A DNA stretch of 64,000 nucleotides from Synchiropus splendidus (taxonomy: Eukaryota > Chordata > Actinopteri > Syngnathiformes > Callionymidae), in NCBI RefSeq assembly GCF_027744825.2, contig NW_026527086.1, positions 1-64,000 of the forward strand, given 5' to 3'. Of this stretch, positions 9,786-23,696 are shown piece by piece. Position 1 is the first letter of the stretch. Each line of letters begins with the position of its first letter. A program made the position numbers and the translations under genes. The notes beneath the pieces are model-generated. The model did no database searches. It saw only the letters and a program-made list of their open reading frames with translations, and was not told where the DNA came from.

Positions 9786-11101
9786 CGCTTTTCAGCCTGA
9801 GATAAGGTGGGTTTCGGAACGCCAAACATAAAAGTGTTGATAACTTTCGAAAAACAATTCAGAGAGCTTAGATTTGATGTGCACCTACTAGAAAGACCCT
9901 TTCTGCTATAGTGGGAGGTTAAAATTTCATGTTCTGAAGCTTCCCTGAAAAGTTATGGCACAATGCGTAAAAACGCTTTTCAGCCTGAGATAAGGTGGGT
10001 TTCGGAACGCCAAACATAAAAGTGTTGATAACTTTGGAAAAACACTTCAGACAGTTTAGATTTGATGTGCAACTACTAGAAAGACCCTTTCTGCTATAGT
10101 GGGAGGTTAAAATTTCATGTTCTGAAGCTTTCCTGAAAAGTTATGGCACAATGCACAAAAACACTTTTCAGCCTGAGATAAGGTGGGTTTCGGAACGCCA
10201 AACATAAAAGTGTTGATAACTTTTGAAAAACACTTCAGACAGCTTAGATTTGATGTGCAACTACTAGAAAGACCCTTTCTGCTATAGTGGGAGGTTAAAA
10301 TTTCATGTTCTGAAGCTTCCCTGAAAAGTTATGGCACAATGCACAAAAACGCTTTTCAGCCTGAGATAAGGTGGGTTTCGGAACGCCAAACATAAAAGTG
10401 TTGATAACTTTGGAAAAACACTTCAGACAGTTTAGATTTGATGTGCAACTACTAGAAAGACCCTTTCTGCTATAGTGGAAGGTTAAAATTTCATGTTCTG
10501 AAGCTTCCCTGAAAAGTTATGGCACAATGCACAAAAACGCTTTTCAGCCTGAGATAAGGTGGGTTTCGGAACGCCAAACATAAAAGTGTTGATAACTTTC
10601 GAAAAACACTTCAGAGAGCTTAGATTTGATGTGCACCTACTAGAAAGACCCTTTCTGCTATAGTGGGAGGTTAAAATTTCATGTTCTGAAGCTTCCCTGA
10701 AAAGTTATGGCACAATGCACAAAAACGCTTTTCAGCCTGAGATAAGGTGGGTTTCGGAACGCCAAACATAAAAGTGTTGATAACTTTGGAAAAACACTTC
10801 AGACAGTTTAGATTTGATGTGCAACTACTAGAAAGACCCTTTCTGCTATAGTGGGAGGTTAAAATTTCATGTTCTGAAGCTTCCCTGAAAAGTTATGGCA
10901 CAATGCGTAAAAACGCTTTTCAGCCTGAGATAAGGTGGGTTTCGGAACGCCAAACATAAAAGTGTTGATAACTTTGGAAAAACACTTCAGACAGTTTAGA
11001 TTTGATGTGCAACTACTAGAAAGACCCTTTCTGCTATAGTGGGAGGTTAAAATTTCATGTTCTGAAGCTTCCCTGAAAAGTTATGGCACAATGCACAAAA
11101 A
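9786..11101 (+). repeat. Seven-monomer block, copy 1 (marker 'gtggaagg')
   Basis: The order is C'-g, A-T, B, A with g130a (base 10479), C, A-g, A. The same seven types with the same private g130a change recur at 20313-21628, 56 monomers away (the offset is one base short of 56 x 188 because of the deletion near 16990). In this copy the eighth monomer is an ordinary A; in the downstream copy it is the first D monomer. Note that C here ends in 'gcaca' rather than the usual 'gcgta', and both copies share that too. Confidence 0.85.
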
Positions 11102-13545
11102 CGCTTTTCAGCCTGAGATAAGGTGGGTTTCGGAACGCCAAACATAAAAGTGTTGATAACTTTGGAAAAACACTTCAGACAGTTTAGATTTGATGTGCAA
11201 CTACTAGAAAGACCCTTTCTGCTATAGTGGGAGGTTAAAATTTCATGTTCTGAAGCTTCCCTGAAAAGTTATGGCACAATGCACAAAAACGCTTTTCAGC
11301 CTGAGATAAGGTGGGTTTCGGAACGCCAAACATAAAAGTGTTGATAACTTTCGAAAAACAATTCAGAGAGCTTAGATTTGATGTGCACCTACTAGAAAGA
11401 CCCTTTCTGCTATAGTGGGAGGTTAAAATTTCATGTTCTGAAGCTTCCCTGAAAAGTTATGGCACAATGCGTAAAAACGCTTTTCAGCCTGAGATAAGGT
11501 GGGTTTCGGAACGCCAAACATAAAAGTGTTGATAACTTTGGAAAAACACTTCAGACAGTTTAGATTTGATGTGCAACTACTAGAAAGACCCTTTCTGCTA
11601 TAGTGGGAGGTTAAAATTTCATGTTCTGAAGCTTTCCTGAAAAGTTATGGCACAATGCACAAAAACGCTTTTCAGCCTGAGATAAGGTGGGTTTCGGAAC
11701 GCCAAACATAAAAGTGTTGATAACTTTTGAAAAACACTTCAGACAGCTTAGATTTGATGTGCAACTACTAGAAAGACCCTTTCTGCTATAGTGGGAGGTT
11801 AAAATTTCATGTTCTGAAGCTTCCCTGAAAAGTTATGGCACAATGCACAAAAACGCTTTTCAGCCTGAGATAAGGTGGGTTTCGGAACGCCAAACATAAA
11901 AGTGTTGATAACTTTGGAAAAACACTTCAGACAGTTTAGATTTGATGTGCAACTACTAGAAAGACCCTTTCTGCTATAGTGGGAGGTTAAAATTTCATGT
12001 TCTGAAGCTTCCCTGAAAAGTTATGGCACAATGCACAAAAACGCTTTTCAGCCTGAGATAAGGTGGGTTTCGGAACGCCAAACATAAAAGTGTTGATAAC
12101 TTTGGAAAAACACTTCAGACAGTTTAGATTTGATGTGCAACTACTAGAAAGACCCTTTCTGCTATAGTGGGAGGTTAAAATTTCATGTTCTGAAGCATCC
12201 CTGAAAAGTTATGGCACAATGCACAAAAACGCTTTTCAGCCTGAGATAAGGTGGGTTTCGGAACGCCAAACATAAAAGTGTTGATAACTTTCGAAAAACA
12301 CTTCAGAGAGCTTAGATTTGATGTGCACCTACTAGAAAGACCCTTTCTGCTATAGTGGGAGGTTAAAATTTCATGTTCTGAAGCTTCCCTGAAAAGTTAT
12401 GGCACAATGCGTAAAAACGCTTTTCAGCCTGAGATAAGGTGGGTTTCGGAACGCCAAACATAAAAGTGTTGATAACTTTGGAAAAACACTTCAGACAGTT
12501 TAGATTTGATGTGCAACTACTAGAAAGACCCTTTCTGCTATAGTGGGAGGTTAAAATTTCATGTTCTGAAGCTTTCCTGAAAAGTTATGGCACAATGCAC
12601 AAAAACGCTTTTCAGCCTGAGATAAGGTGGGTTTCGGAACGCCAAACATAAAAGTGTTGATAACTTTGGAAAAACACTTCAGACAGTTTAGATTTGATGT
12701 GCAACTACTAGAAAGACCCTTTCTGCTATAGTGGGAGGTTAAAATTTCATGTTCTGAAGCTTTCCTGAAAAGTTATGGCACAATGCACAAAAACGCTTTT
12801 CAGCCTGAGATAAGGTGGGTTTCGGAACGCCAAACATAAAAGTGTTGATAACTTTTGAAAAACACTTCAGACAGCTTAGATTTGATGTGCAACTACTAGA
12901 AAGACCCTTTCTGCTATAGTGGGAGGTTAAAATTTCATGTTCTGAAGCTTCCCTGAAAAGTTATGGCACAATGCACAAAAACGCTTTTCAGCCTGAGATA
13001 AGGTGGGTTTCGGAACGCCAAACATAAAAGTGTTGATAACTTTGGAAAAACACTTCAGACAGTTTAGATTTGATGTGCAACTACTAGAAAGACCCTTTCT
13101 GCTATAGTGGGAGGTTAAAATTTCATGTTCTGAAGCTTCCCTGAAAAGTTATGGCACAATGCGTAAAAACGCTTTTCAGCCTGAGATAAGGTGGGTTTCG
13201 GAACGCCAAACATAAAAGTGTTGATAACTTTGGAAAAACACTTCAGACAGTTTAGATTTGATGTGCAACTACTAGAAAGACCCTTTCTGCTATAGTGGGA
13301 GGTTAAAATTTCATGTTCTGAAGCTTCCCTGAAAAGTTATGGCACAATGCACAAAAACGCTTTTCAGCCTGAGATAAGGTGGGTTTCGGAACGCCAAACA
13401 TAAAAGTGTTGATAACTTTGGAAAAACACTTCAGACAGTTTAGATTTGATGTGCAACTACTAGAAAGACCCTTTCTGCTATAGTGGGAGGTTAAAATTTC
13501 ATGTTCTGAAGCTTCCCTGAAAAGTTATGGCACAATGCACAAAAA

Positions 13546-15049
13546 CGCTTTTCAGCCTGAGATAAGGTGGGTTTCGGAACGCCAAACATAAAAGTGTTGA
13601 TAACTTTCGAAAAACAATTCAGAGAGCTTAGATTTGATGTGCACCTACTAGAAAGACCCTTTCTGCTATAGTGGGAGGTTAAAATTTCATGTTCTGAAGC
13701 TTCCCTGAAAAGTTATGGCACAATGCGTAAAAACGCTTTTCAGCCTGAGATAAGGTGGGTTTCGGAACGCCAAACATAAAAGTGTTGATAACTTTGGAAA
13801 AACACTTCAGACAGTTTAGATTTGATGTGCAACTACTAGAAAGACCCTTTCTGCTATAGTGGGAGGTTAAAATTTCATGTTCTGAAGCTTTCCTGAAAAG
13901 TTATGGCACAATGCACAAAAACGCTTTTCAGCCTGAGATAAGGTGGGTTTCGGAACGCCAAACATAAAAGTGTTGATAACTTTTGAAAAACACTTCAGAC
14001 AGCTTAGATTTGATGTGCAACTACTAGAAAGACCCTTTCTGCTATAGTGGGAGGTTAAAATTTCATGTTCTGAAGCTTCCCTGAAAAGTTATGGCACAAT
14101 GCACAAAAACGCTTTTCAGCCTGAGATAAGGTGGGTTTCGGAACGCCAAACATAAAAGTGTTGATAACTTTGGAAAAACACTTCAGACAGTTTAGATTTG
14201 ATGTGCAACTACTAGAAAGACCCTTTCTGCTATAGTGGGAGGTTAAAATTTCATGTTCTGAAGCTTCCCTGAAAAGTTATGGCACAATGCACAAAAACGC
14301 TTTTCAGCCTGAGATAAGGTGGGTTTCGGAACGCCAAACATAAAAGTGTTGATAACTTTGGAAAAACACTTCAGACAGTTTAGATTTGATGTGCAACTAC
14401 TAGAAAGACCCTTTCTGCTATAGTGGGAGGTTAAAATTTCATGTTCTGAAGCTTCCCTGAAAAGTTATGGCACAATGCACAAAAACGCTTTTCAGCCTGA
14501 GATAAGGTGGGTTTCGGAACGCCAAACATAAAAGTGTTGATAACTTTCGAAAAACACTTCAGAGAGCTTAGATTTGATGTGCACCTACTAGAAAGACCCT
14601 TTCTGCTATAGTGGGAGGTTAAAATTTCATGTTCTGAAGCTTCCCTGAAAAGTTATGGCACAATGCGTAAAAACGCTTTTCAGCCTGAGATAAGGTGGGT
14701 TTCGGAACGCCAAACATAAAAGTGTTGATAACTTTGGAAAGACACTTCAGACAGTTTAGATTTGATGTGCAACTACTAGAAAGACCCTTTCTGCTATAGT
14801 GGGAGGTTAAAATTTCATGTTCTGAAGCTTCCCTGAAAAGTTATGGCACAATGCACAAAAACGCTTTTCAGCCTGAGATAAGGTGGGTTTCGGAACGCCA
14901 AACATAAAAGTGTTGATAACTTTGGAAAAACACTTCAGACAGTTTAGATTTGATGTGCAACTACTAGAAAGACCCTTTCTGCTATAGTGGGAGGTTAAAA
15001 TTTCATGTTCTGAAGCTTTCCTGAAAAGTTATGGCACAATGCACAAAAA
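13546..15049 (+). repeat. Eight-monomer block of a 22-monomer repeat, copy 1
   Basis: The order is C'-g, A-T, B, A, A, C-g, A with a private a68g ('ggaaagacac', base 14741), A-T. The same eight types and the same private change occur at 17681-19184 (base 18876). The offset is 4135 bp, 22 monomers less the one-base deletion near 16990. A 20-monomer spacing also exists nearby: the private 'gaagcatcc' at 12197 and 15957. Confidence 0.85.
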
Positions 15050-17680
15050 CGCTTTTCAGCCTGAGATAAGGTGGGTTTCGGAACGCCAAACATAAAAGTG
15101 TTGATAACTTTTGAAAAACACTTCAGACAGCTTAGATTTGATGTGCAACTACTAGAAAGACCCTTTCTGCTATAGTGGGAGGTTAAAATTTCATGTTCTG
15201 AAGCTTCCCTGAAAAGTTATGGCACAATGCGTAAAAACGCTTTTCAGCCTGAGATAAGGTGGGTTTCGGAACGCCAAACATAAAAGTGTTGATAACTTTG
15301 GAAAAACACTTCAGACAGTTTAGATTTGATGTGCAACTACTAGAAAGACCCTTTCTGCTATAGTGGGAGGTTAAAATTTCATGTTCTGAAGCTTTCCTGA
15401 AAAGTTATGGCACAATGCACAAAAACGCTTTTCAGCCTGAGATAAGGTGGGTTTCGGAACGCCAAACATAAAAGTGTTGATAACTTTTGAAAAACACTTC
15501 AGACAGCTTAGATTTGATGTGCAACTACTAGAAAGACCCTTTCTGCTATAGTGGGAGGTTAAAATTTCATGTTCTGAAGCTTCCCTGAAAAGTTATGGCA
15601 CAATGCACAAAAACGCTTTTCAGCCTGAGATAAGGTGGGTTTCGGAACGCCAAACATAAAAGTGTTGATAACTTTGGAAAAACACTTCAGACAGTTTAGA
15701 TTTGATGTGCAACTACTAGAAAGACCCTTTCTGCTATAGTGGGAGGTTAAAATTTCATGTTCTGAAGCTTCCCTGAAAAGTTATGGCACAATGCACAAAA
15801 ACGCTTTTCAGCCTGAGATAAGGTGGGTTTCGGAACGCCAAACATAAAAGTGTTGATAACTTTGGAAAAACACTTCAGACAGTTTAGATTTGATGTGCAA
15901 CTACTAGAAAGACCCTTTCTGCTATAGTGGGAGGTTAAAATTTCATGTTCTGAAGCATCCCTGAAAAGTTATGGCACAATGCACAAAAACGCTTTTCAGC
16001 CTGAGATAAGGTGGGTTTCGGAACGCCAAACATAAAAGTGTTGATAACTTTCGAAAAACACTTCAGAGAGCTTAGATTTGATGTGCACCTACTAGAAAGA
16101 CCCTTTCTGCTATAGTGGGAGGTTAAAATTTCATGTTCTGAAGCTTCCCTGAAAAGTTATGGCACAATGCGTAAAAACGCTTTTCAGCCTGAGATAAGGT
16201 GGGTTTCGGAACGCCAAACATAAAAGTGTTGATAACTTTGGAAAAACACTTCAGACAGTTTAGATTTGATGTGCAACTACTAGAAAGACCCTTTCTGCTA
16301 TAGTGGGAGGTTAAAATTTCATGTTCTGAAGCTTTCCTGAAAAGTTATGGCACAATGCACAAAAACGCTTTTCAGCCTGAGATAAGGTGGGTTTCGGAAC
16401 GCCAAACATAAAAGTGTTGATAACTTTGGAAAAACACTTCAGACAGTTTAGATTTGATGTGCAACTACTAGAAAGACCCTTTCTGCTATAGTGGGAGGTT
16501 AAAATTTCATGTTCTGAAGCTTTCCTGAAAAGTTATGGCACAATGCACAAAAACGCTTTTCAGCCTGAGATAAGGTGGGTTTCGGAACGCCAAACATAAA
16601 AGTGTTGATAACTTTTGAAAAACACTTCAGACAGCTTAGATTTGATGTGCAACTACTAGAAAGACCCTTTCTGCTATAGTGGGAGGTTAAAATTTCATGT
16701 TCTGAAGCTTCCCTGAAAAGTTATGGCACAATGCACAAAAACGCTTTTCAGCCTGAGATAAGGTGGGTTTCGGAACGCCAAACATAAAAGTGTTGATAAC
16801 TTTGGAAAAACACTTCAGACAGTTTAGATTTGATGTGCAACTACTAGAAAGACCCTTTCTGCTATAGTGGGAGGTTAAAATTTCATGTTCTGAAGCTTTC
16901 CTGAAAAGTTATGGCACAATGCACAAAAACGCTTTTCAGCCTGAGATAAGGTGGGTTTCGGAACGCCAAACATAAAAGTGTTGATAACTTTGAAAAACAC
17001 TTCAGACAGCTTAGATTTGATGTGCAACTACTAGAAAGACCCTTTCTGCTATAGTGGGAGGTTAAAATTTCATGTTCTGAAGCTTCCCTGAAAAGTTATG
17101 GCACAATGCACAAAAACGCTTTTCAGCCTGAGATAAGGTGGGTTTCGGAACGCCAAACATAAAAGTGTTGATAACTTTGGAAAAACACTTCAGACAGTTT
17201 AGATTTGATGTGCAACTACTAGAAAGACCCTTTCTGCTATAGTGGGAGGTTAAAATTTCATGTTCTGAAGCTTCCCTGAAAAGTTATGGCACAATGCGTA
17301 AAAACGCTTTTCAGCCTGAGATAAGGTGGGTTTCGGAACGCCAAACATAAAAGTGTTGATAACTTTGGAAAAACACTTCAGACAGTTTAGATTTGATGTG
17401 CAACTACTAGAAAGACCCTTTCTGCTATAGTGGGAGGTTAAAATTTCATGTTCTGAAGCTTCCCTGAAAAGTTATGGCACAATGCACAAAAACGCTTTTC
17501 AGCCTGAGATAAGGTGGGTTTCGGAACGCCAAACATAAAAGTGTTGATAACTTTGGAAAAACACTTCAGACAGTTTAGATTTGATGTGCAACTACTAGAA
17601 AGACCCTTTCTGCTATAGTGGGAGGTTAAAATTTCATGTTCTGAAGCTTCCCTGAAAAGTTATGGCACAATGCACAAAAA

Positions 17681-19184
17681 CGCTTTTCAGCCTGAGATAA
17701 GGTGGGTTTCGGAACGCCAAACATAAAAGTGTTGATAACTTTCGAAAAACAATTCAGAGAGCTTAGATTTGATGTGCACCTACTAGAAAGACCCTTTCTG
17801 CTATAGTGGGAGGTTAAAATTTCATGTTCTGAAGCTTCCCTGAAAAGTTATGGCACAATGCGTAAAAACGCTTTTCAGCCTGAGATAAGGTGGGTTTCGG
17901 AACGCCAAACATAAAAGTGTTGATAACTTTGGAAAAACACTTCAGACAGTTTAGATTTGATGTGCAACTACTAGAAAGACCCTTTCTGCTATAGTGGGAG
18001 GTTAAAATTTCATGTTCTGAAGCTTTCCTGAAAAGTTATGGCACAATGCACAAAAACGCTTTTCAGCCTGAGATAAGGTGGGTTTCGGAACGCCAAACAT
18101 AAAAGTGTTGATAACTTTTGAAAAACACTTCAGACAGCTTAGATTTGATGTGCAACTACTAGAAAGACCCTTTCTGCTATAGTGGGAGGTTAAAATTTCA
18201 TGTTCTGAAGCTTCCCTGAAAAGTTATGGCACAATGCACAAAAACGCTTTTCAGCCTGAGATAAGGTGGGTTTCGGAACGCCAAACATAAAAGTGTTGAT
18301 AACTTTGGAAAAACACTTCAGACAGTTTAGATTTGATGTGCAACTACTAGAAAGACCCTTTCTGCTATAGTGGGAGGTTAAAATTTCATGTTCTGAAGCT
18401 TCCCTGAAAAGTTATGGCACAATGCACAAAAACGCTTTTCAGCCTGAGATAAGGTGGGTTTCGGAACGCCAAACATAAAAGTGTTGATAACTTTGGAAAA
18501 ACACTTCAGACAGTTTAGATTTGATGTGCAACTACTAGAAAGACCCTTTCTGCTATAGTGGGAGGTTAAAATTTCATGTTCTGAAGCTTCCCTGAAAAGT
18601 TATGGCACAATGCACAAAAACGCTTTTCAGCCTGAGATAAGGTGGGTTTCGGAACGCCAAACATAAAAGTGTTGATAACTTTCGAAAAACACTTCAGAGA
18701 GCTTAGATTTGATGTGCACCTACTAGAAAGACCCTTTCTGCTATAGTGGGAGGTTAAAATTTCATGTTCTGAAGCTTCCCTGAAAAGTTATGGCACAATG
18801 CGTAAAAACGCTTTTCAGCCTGAGATAAGGTGGGTTTCGGAACGCCAAACATAAAAGTGTTGATAACTTTGGAAAGACACTTCAGACAGTTTAGATTTGA
18901 TGTGCAACTACTAGAAAGACCCTTTCTGCTATAGTGGGAGGTTAAAATTTCATGTTCTGAAGCTTCCCTGAAAAGTTATGGCACAATGCACAAAAACGCT
19001 TTTCAGCCTGAGATAAGGTGGGTTTCGGAACGCCAAACATAAAAGTGTTGATAACTTTGGAAAAACACTTCAGACAGTTTAGATTTGATGTGCAACTACT
19101 AGAAAGACCCTTTCTGCTATAGTGGGAGGTTAAAATTTCATGTTCTGAAGCTTTCCTGAAAAGTTATGGCACAATGCACAAAAA
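17681..19184 (+). repeat. Eight-monomer block of a 22-monomer repeat, copy 2
   Basis: This is the second copy of 13546-15049, with the a68g mark at 18876. After it, the two loci continue with similar but not identical junction types: the next B monomer ends in 'gcgta' in copy 1 and in 'gcaca' here. The pair shows that units much longer than five monomers are also copied. Confidence 0.83.
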
Positions 19185-20312
19185 CGCTTTTCAGCCTGAG
19201 ATAAGGTGGGTTTCGGAACGCCAAACATAAAAGTGTTGATAACTTTTGAAAAACACTTCAGACAGCTTAGATTTGATGTGCAACTACTAGAAAGACCCTT
19301 TCTGCTATAGTGGGAGGTTAAAATTTCATGTTCTGAAGCTTCCCTGAAAAGTTATGGCACAATGCACAAAAACGCTTTTCAGCCTGAGATAAGGTGGGTT
19401 TCGGAACGCCAAACATAAAAGTGTTGATAACTTTGGAAAAACACTTCAGACAGTTTAGATTTGATGTGCAACTACTAGAAAGACCCTTTCTGCTATAGTG
19501 GGAGGTTAAAATTTCATGTTCTGAAGCTTTCCTGAAAAGTTATGGCACAATGCACAAAAACGCTTTTCAGCCTGAGATAAGGTGGGTTTCGGAACGCCAA
19601 ACATAAAAGTGTTGATAACTTTTGAAAAACACTTCAGACAGCTTAGATTTGATGTGCAACTACTAGAAAGACCCTTTCTGCTATAGTGGGAGGTTAAAAT
19701 TTCATGTTCTGAAGCTTCCCTGAAAAGTTATGGCACAATGCACAAAAACGCTTTTCAGCCTGAGATAAGGTGGGTTTCGGAACGCCAAACATAAAAGTGT
19801 TGATAACTTTGGAAAAACACTTCAGACAGTTTAGATTTGATGTGCAACTACTAGAAAGACCCTTTCTGCTATAGTGGGAGGTTAAAATTTCATGTTCTGA
19901 AGCTTCCCTGAAAAGTTATGGCACAATGCGTAAAAACGCTTTTCAGCCTGAGATAAGGTGGGTTTCGGAACGCCAAACATAAAAGTGTTGATAACTTTGG
20001 AAAAACACTTCAGACAGTTTAGATTTGATGTGCAACTACTAGAAAGACCCTTTCTGCTATAGTGGGAGGTTAAAATTTCATGTTCTGAAGCTTCCCTGAA
20101 AAGTTATGGCACAATGCACAAAAACGCTTTTCAGCCTGAGATAAGGTGGGTTTCGGAACGCCAAACATAAAAGTGTTGATAACTTTGGAAAAACACTTCA
20201 GACAGTTTAGATTTGATGTGCAACTACTAGAAAGACCCTTTCTGCTATAGTGGGAGGTTAAAATTTCATGTTCTGAAGCTTCCCTGAAAAGTTATGGCAC
20301 AATGCACAAAAA

Positions 20313-21628
20313 CGCTTTTCAGCCTGAGATAAGGTGGGTTTCGGAACGCCAAACATAAAAGTGTTGATAACTTTCGAAAAACAATTCAGAGAGCTTAGAT
20401 TTGATGTGCACCTACTAGAAAGACCCTTTCTGCTATAGTGGGAGGTTAAAATTTCATGTTCTGAAGCTTCCCTGAAAAGTTATGGCACAATGCGTAAAAA
20501 CGCTTTTCAGCCTGAGATAAGGTGGGTTTCGGAACGCCAAACATAAAAGTGTTGATAACTTTGGAAAAACACTTCAGACAGTTTAGATTTGATGTGCAAC
20601 TACTAGAAAGACCCTTTCTGCTATAGTGGGAGGTTAAAATTTCATGTTCTGAAGCTTTCCTGAAAAGTTATGGCACAATGCACAAAAACGCTTTTCAGCC
20701 TGAGATAAGGTGGGTTTCGGAACGCCAAACATAAAAGTGTTGATAACTTTTGAAAAACACTTCAGACAGCTTAGATTTGATGTGCAACTACTAGAAAGAC
20801 CCTTTCTGCTATAGTGGGAGGTTAAAATTTCATGTTCTGAAGCTTCCCTGAAAAGTTATGGCACAATGCACAAAAACGCTTTTCAGCCTGAGATAAGGTG
20901 GGTTTCGGAACGCCAAACATAAAAGTGTTGATAACTTTGGAAAAACACTTCAGACAGTTTAGATTTGATGTGCAACTACTAGAAAGACCCTTTCTGCTAT
21001 AGTGGAAGGTTAAAATTTCATGTTCTGAAGCTTCCCTGAAAAGTTATGGCACAATGCACAAAAACGCTTTTCAGCCTGAGATAAGGTGGGTTTCGGAACG
21101 CCAAACATAAAAGTGTTGATAACTTTCGAAAAACACTTCAGAGAGCTTAGATTTGATGTGCACCTACTAGAAAGACCCTTTCTGCTATAGTGGGAGGTTA
21201 AAATTTCATGTTCTGAAGCTTCCCTGAAAAGTTATGGCACAATGCACAAAAACGCTTTTCAGCCTGAGATAAGGTGGGTTTCGGAACGCCAAACATAAAA
21301 GTGTTGATAACTTTGGAAAAACACTTCAGACAGTTTAGATTTGATGTGCAACTACTAGAAAGACCCTTTCTGCTATAGTGGGAGGTTAAAATTTCATGTT
21401 CTGAAGCTTCCCTGAAAAGTTATGGCACAATGCGTAAAAACGCTTTTCAGCCTGAGATAAGGTGGGTTTCGGAACGCCAAACATAAAAGTGTTGATAACT
21501 TTGGAAAAACACTTCAGACAGTTTAGATTTGATGTGCAACTACTAGAAAGACCCTTTCTGCTATAGTGGGAGGTTAAAATTTCATGTTCTGAAGCTTCCC
21601 TGAAAAGTTATGGCACAATGCACAAAAA
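20313..21628 (+). repeat. Seven-monomer block, copy 2, leading into first D
   Basis: It matches 9786-11101 in type order, in the private g130a (base 21006) and in the atypical C monomer with 'gcaca'. It lies directly before the D domain. Inference: the D change arose in, or came to lie within, the eighth monomer of this duplicated block. Direction of copying cannot be told from the sequence. Confidence 0.83.
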
Positions 21629-21816
21629 CGCTTTTCAGCCTGAGATAAGGTGGGTTTCGGAACGCCAAACATAAAAGTGTTAATAACTTTGGAAAAACAC
21701 TTCAGACAGTTTAGATTTGATGTGCAACTACTAGAAAGACCCTTTCTGCTATAGTGGGAGGTTAAAATTTCATGTTCTGAAGCTTCCCTGAAAAGTTATG
21801 GCACAATGCACAAAAA
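21629..21816 (+). repeat. Type D monomer (A plus a54), first copy
   Basis: This is type A with position 54 changed from g to a, reading 'gttaataac'. It is the first such monomer I find; none was seen in the preceding 21.6 kb. Other D copies have the diagnostic A at 22246, 23750, 24314, 25442, 26006, 26946, near 29955, 31834 and 34090, at 35970, 51386, 52514, 55146 and 61167, and near 63604. Early copies come in pairs three monomers apart (21682/22246, 23750/24314, 25442/26006). D sits in the position an ordinary A holds in the parental block at 9786-11289. Confidence 0.9.
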
Positions 21817-23696
21817 CGCTTTTCAGCCTGAGATAAGGTGGGTTTCGGAACGCCAAACATAAAAGTGTTGATAACTTTCGAAAAACACTTCAGACAGCTT
21901 AGATTTGATGTGCACCTACTAGAAAGACCCTTTCTGCTATAGTGGGAGGTTAAAATTTCATGTTCTGAAGCTTCCCTGAAAAGTTATGGCACAATGCGTA
22001 AAAACGCTTTTCAGCCTGAGATAAGGTGGGTTTCGGAACGCCAAACATAAAAGTGTTGATAACTTTGGAAAAACACTTCAGACAGTTTAGATTTGATGTG
22101 CAACTACTAGAAAGACCCTTTCTGCTATAGTGGGAGGTTAAAATTTCATGTTCTGAAGCTTCCCTGAAAAGTTATGGCACAATGCACAAAAACGCTTTTC
22201 AGCCTGAGATAAGGTGGGTTTCGGAACGCCAAACATAAAAGTGTTAATAACTTTGGAAAAACACTTCAGACAGTTTAGATTTGATGTGCAACTACTAGAA
22301 AGACCCTTTCTGCTATAGTGGGAGGTTAAAATTTCATGTTCTGAAGCTTCCCTGAAAAGTTATGGCACAATGCACAAAAACGCTTTTCAGCCTGAGATAA
22401 GGTGGGTTTCGGAACGCCAAACATAAAAGTGTTGATAACTTTCGAAAAACACTTCAGAGAGCTTAGATTTGATGTGCACCTACTAGAAAGACCCTTTCTG
22501 CTATAGTGGGAGGTTAAAATTTCATGTTCTGAAGCTTCCCTGAAAAGTTATGGCACAATGCGTAAAAACGCTTTTCAGCCTGAGATAAGGTGGGTTTCGG
22601 AACGCCAAACATAAAAGTGTTGATAACTTTGGAAAAACACTTCAGACAGTTTAGATTTGATGTGCAACTACTAGAAAGACCCTTTCTGCTATAGTGGGAG
22701 GTTAAAATTTCATGTTCTGAAGCTTCCCTGAAAAGTTATGGCACAATGCACAAAAACGCTTTTCAGCCTGAGATAAGGTGGGTTTCGGAACGCCAAACAT
22801 AAAAGTGTTGATAACTTTTGAAAAACACTTCAGACAGCTTAGATTTGATGTGCAACTACTAGAAAGACCCTTTCTGCTATAGTGGGAGGTTAAAATTTCA
22901 TGTTCTGAAGCTTCCCTGAAAAGTTATGGCACAATGCACAAAAACGCTTTTCAGCCTGAGATAAGGTGGGTTTCGGAACGCCAAACATAAAAGTGTTGAT
23001 AACTTTGGAGAAACACTTCAGACAGTTTAGATTTGATGTGCAACTACTAGAAAGACCCTTTCTGCTATAGTGGGAGGTTAAAATTTCATGTTCTGAAGCT
23101 TCCCTGAAAAGTTATGGCACAATGCACAAAAACGCTTTTCAGCCTGAGATAAGGTGGGTTTCGGAACGCCAAACATAAAAGTGTTGATAACTTTCGAAAA
23201 ACACTTCAGAGAGCTTAGATTTGATGTGCACCTACTAGAAAGACCCTTTCTGCTATAGTGGGAGGTTAAAATTTCATGTTCTGAAGCTTTCCTGAAAAGT
23301 TATGTCACAATGCACAAAAACGCTTTTCCGCCTGAGATAAGGTGGGTTTCGGAACGCCAAACATAAAAGTGTTGATAACTTTTGAAAAACACTTCAGACA
23401 GCTTAGATTTGATGTGCAACTACTAGAAAGACCCTTTCTGCTATAGTGGGAGGTTAAAATTTCATGTTCTGAAGCTTCCCTGAAAAGTTATGGCACAATG
23501 CACAAAAACGCTTTTCAGCCTGAGATAAGGTGGGTTTCGGAACGCCAAACATAAAAGTGTTGATAACTTTGGAAAAACACTTCAGACAGTTTAGATTTGA
23601 TGTGCAACTACTAGAAAGACCCTTTCTGCTATAGTGGGAGGTTAAAATTTCATGTTCTGAAGCTTCCCTGAAAAGTTATGGCACAATGCACAAAAA

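Larger units (their letters stand above)
3957..21628 (+). repeat. Domain II: five-monomer-based HOR with C', no D
   Basis: C' recurs at intervals of 10, 12, 9, 8, 12, 22 and 14 monomers, with ordinary C between. Deviations from the clean five-monomer pattern are mostly added or missing A-type monomers. An extra A near 7592 and a lost T near 16990 are the only indels seen. No D monomer was found. No coding sequence or other insertion is present. Confidence 0.83.
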
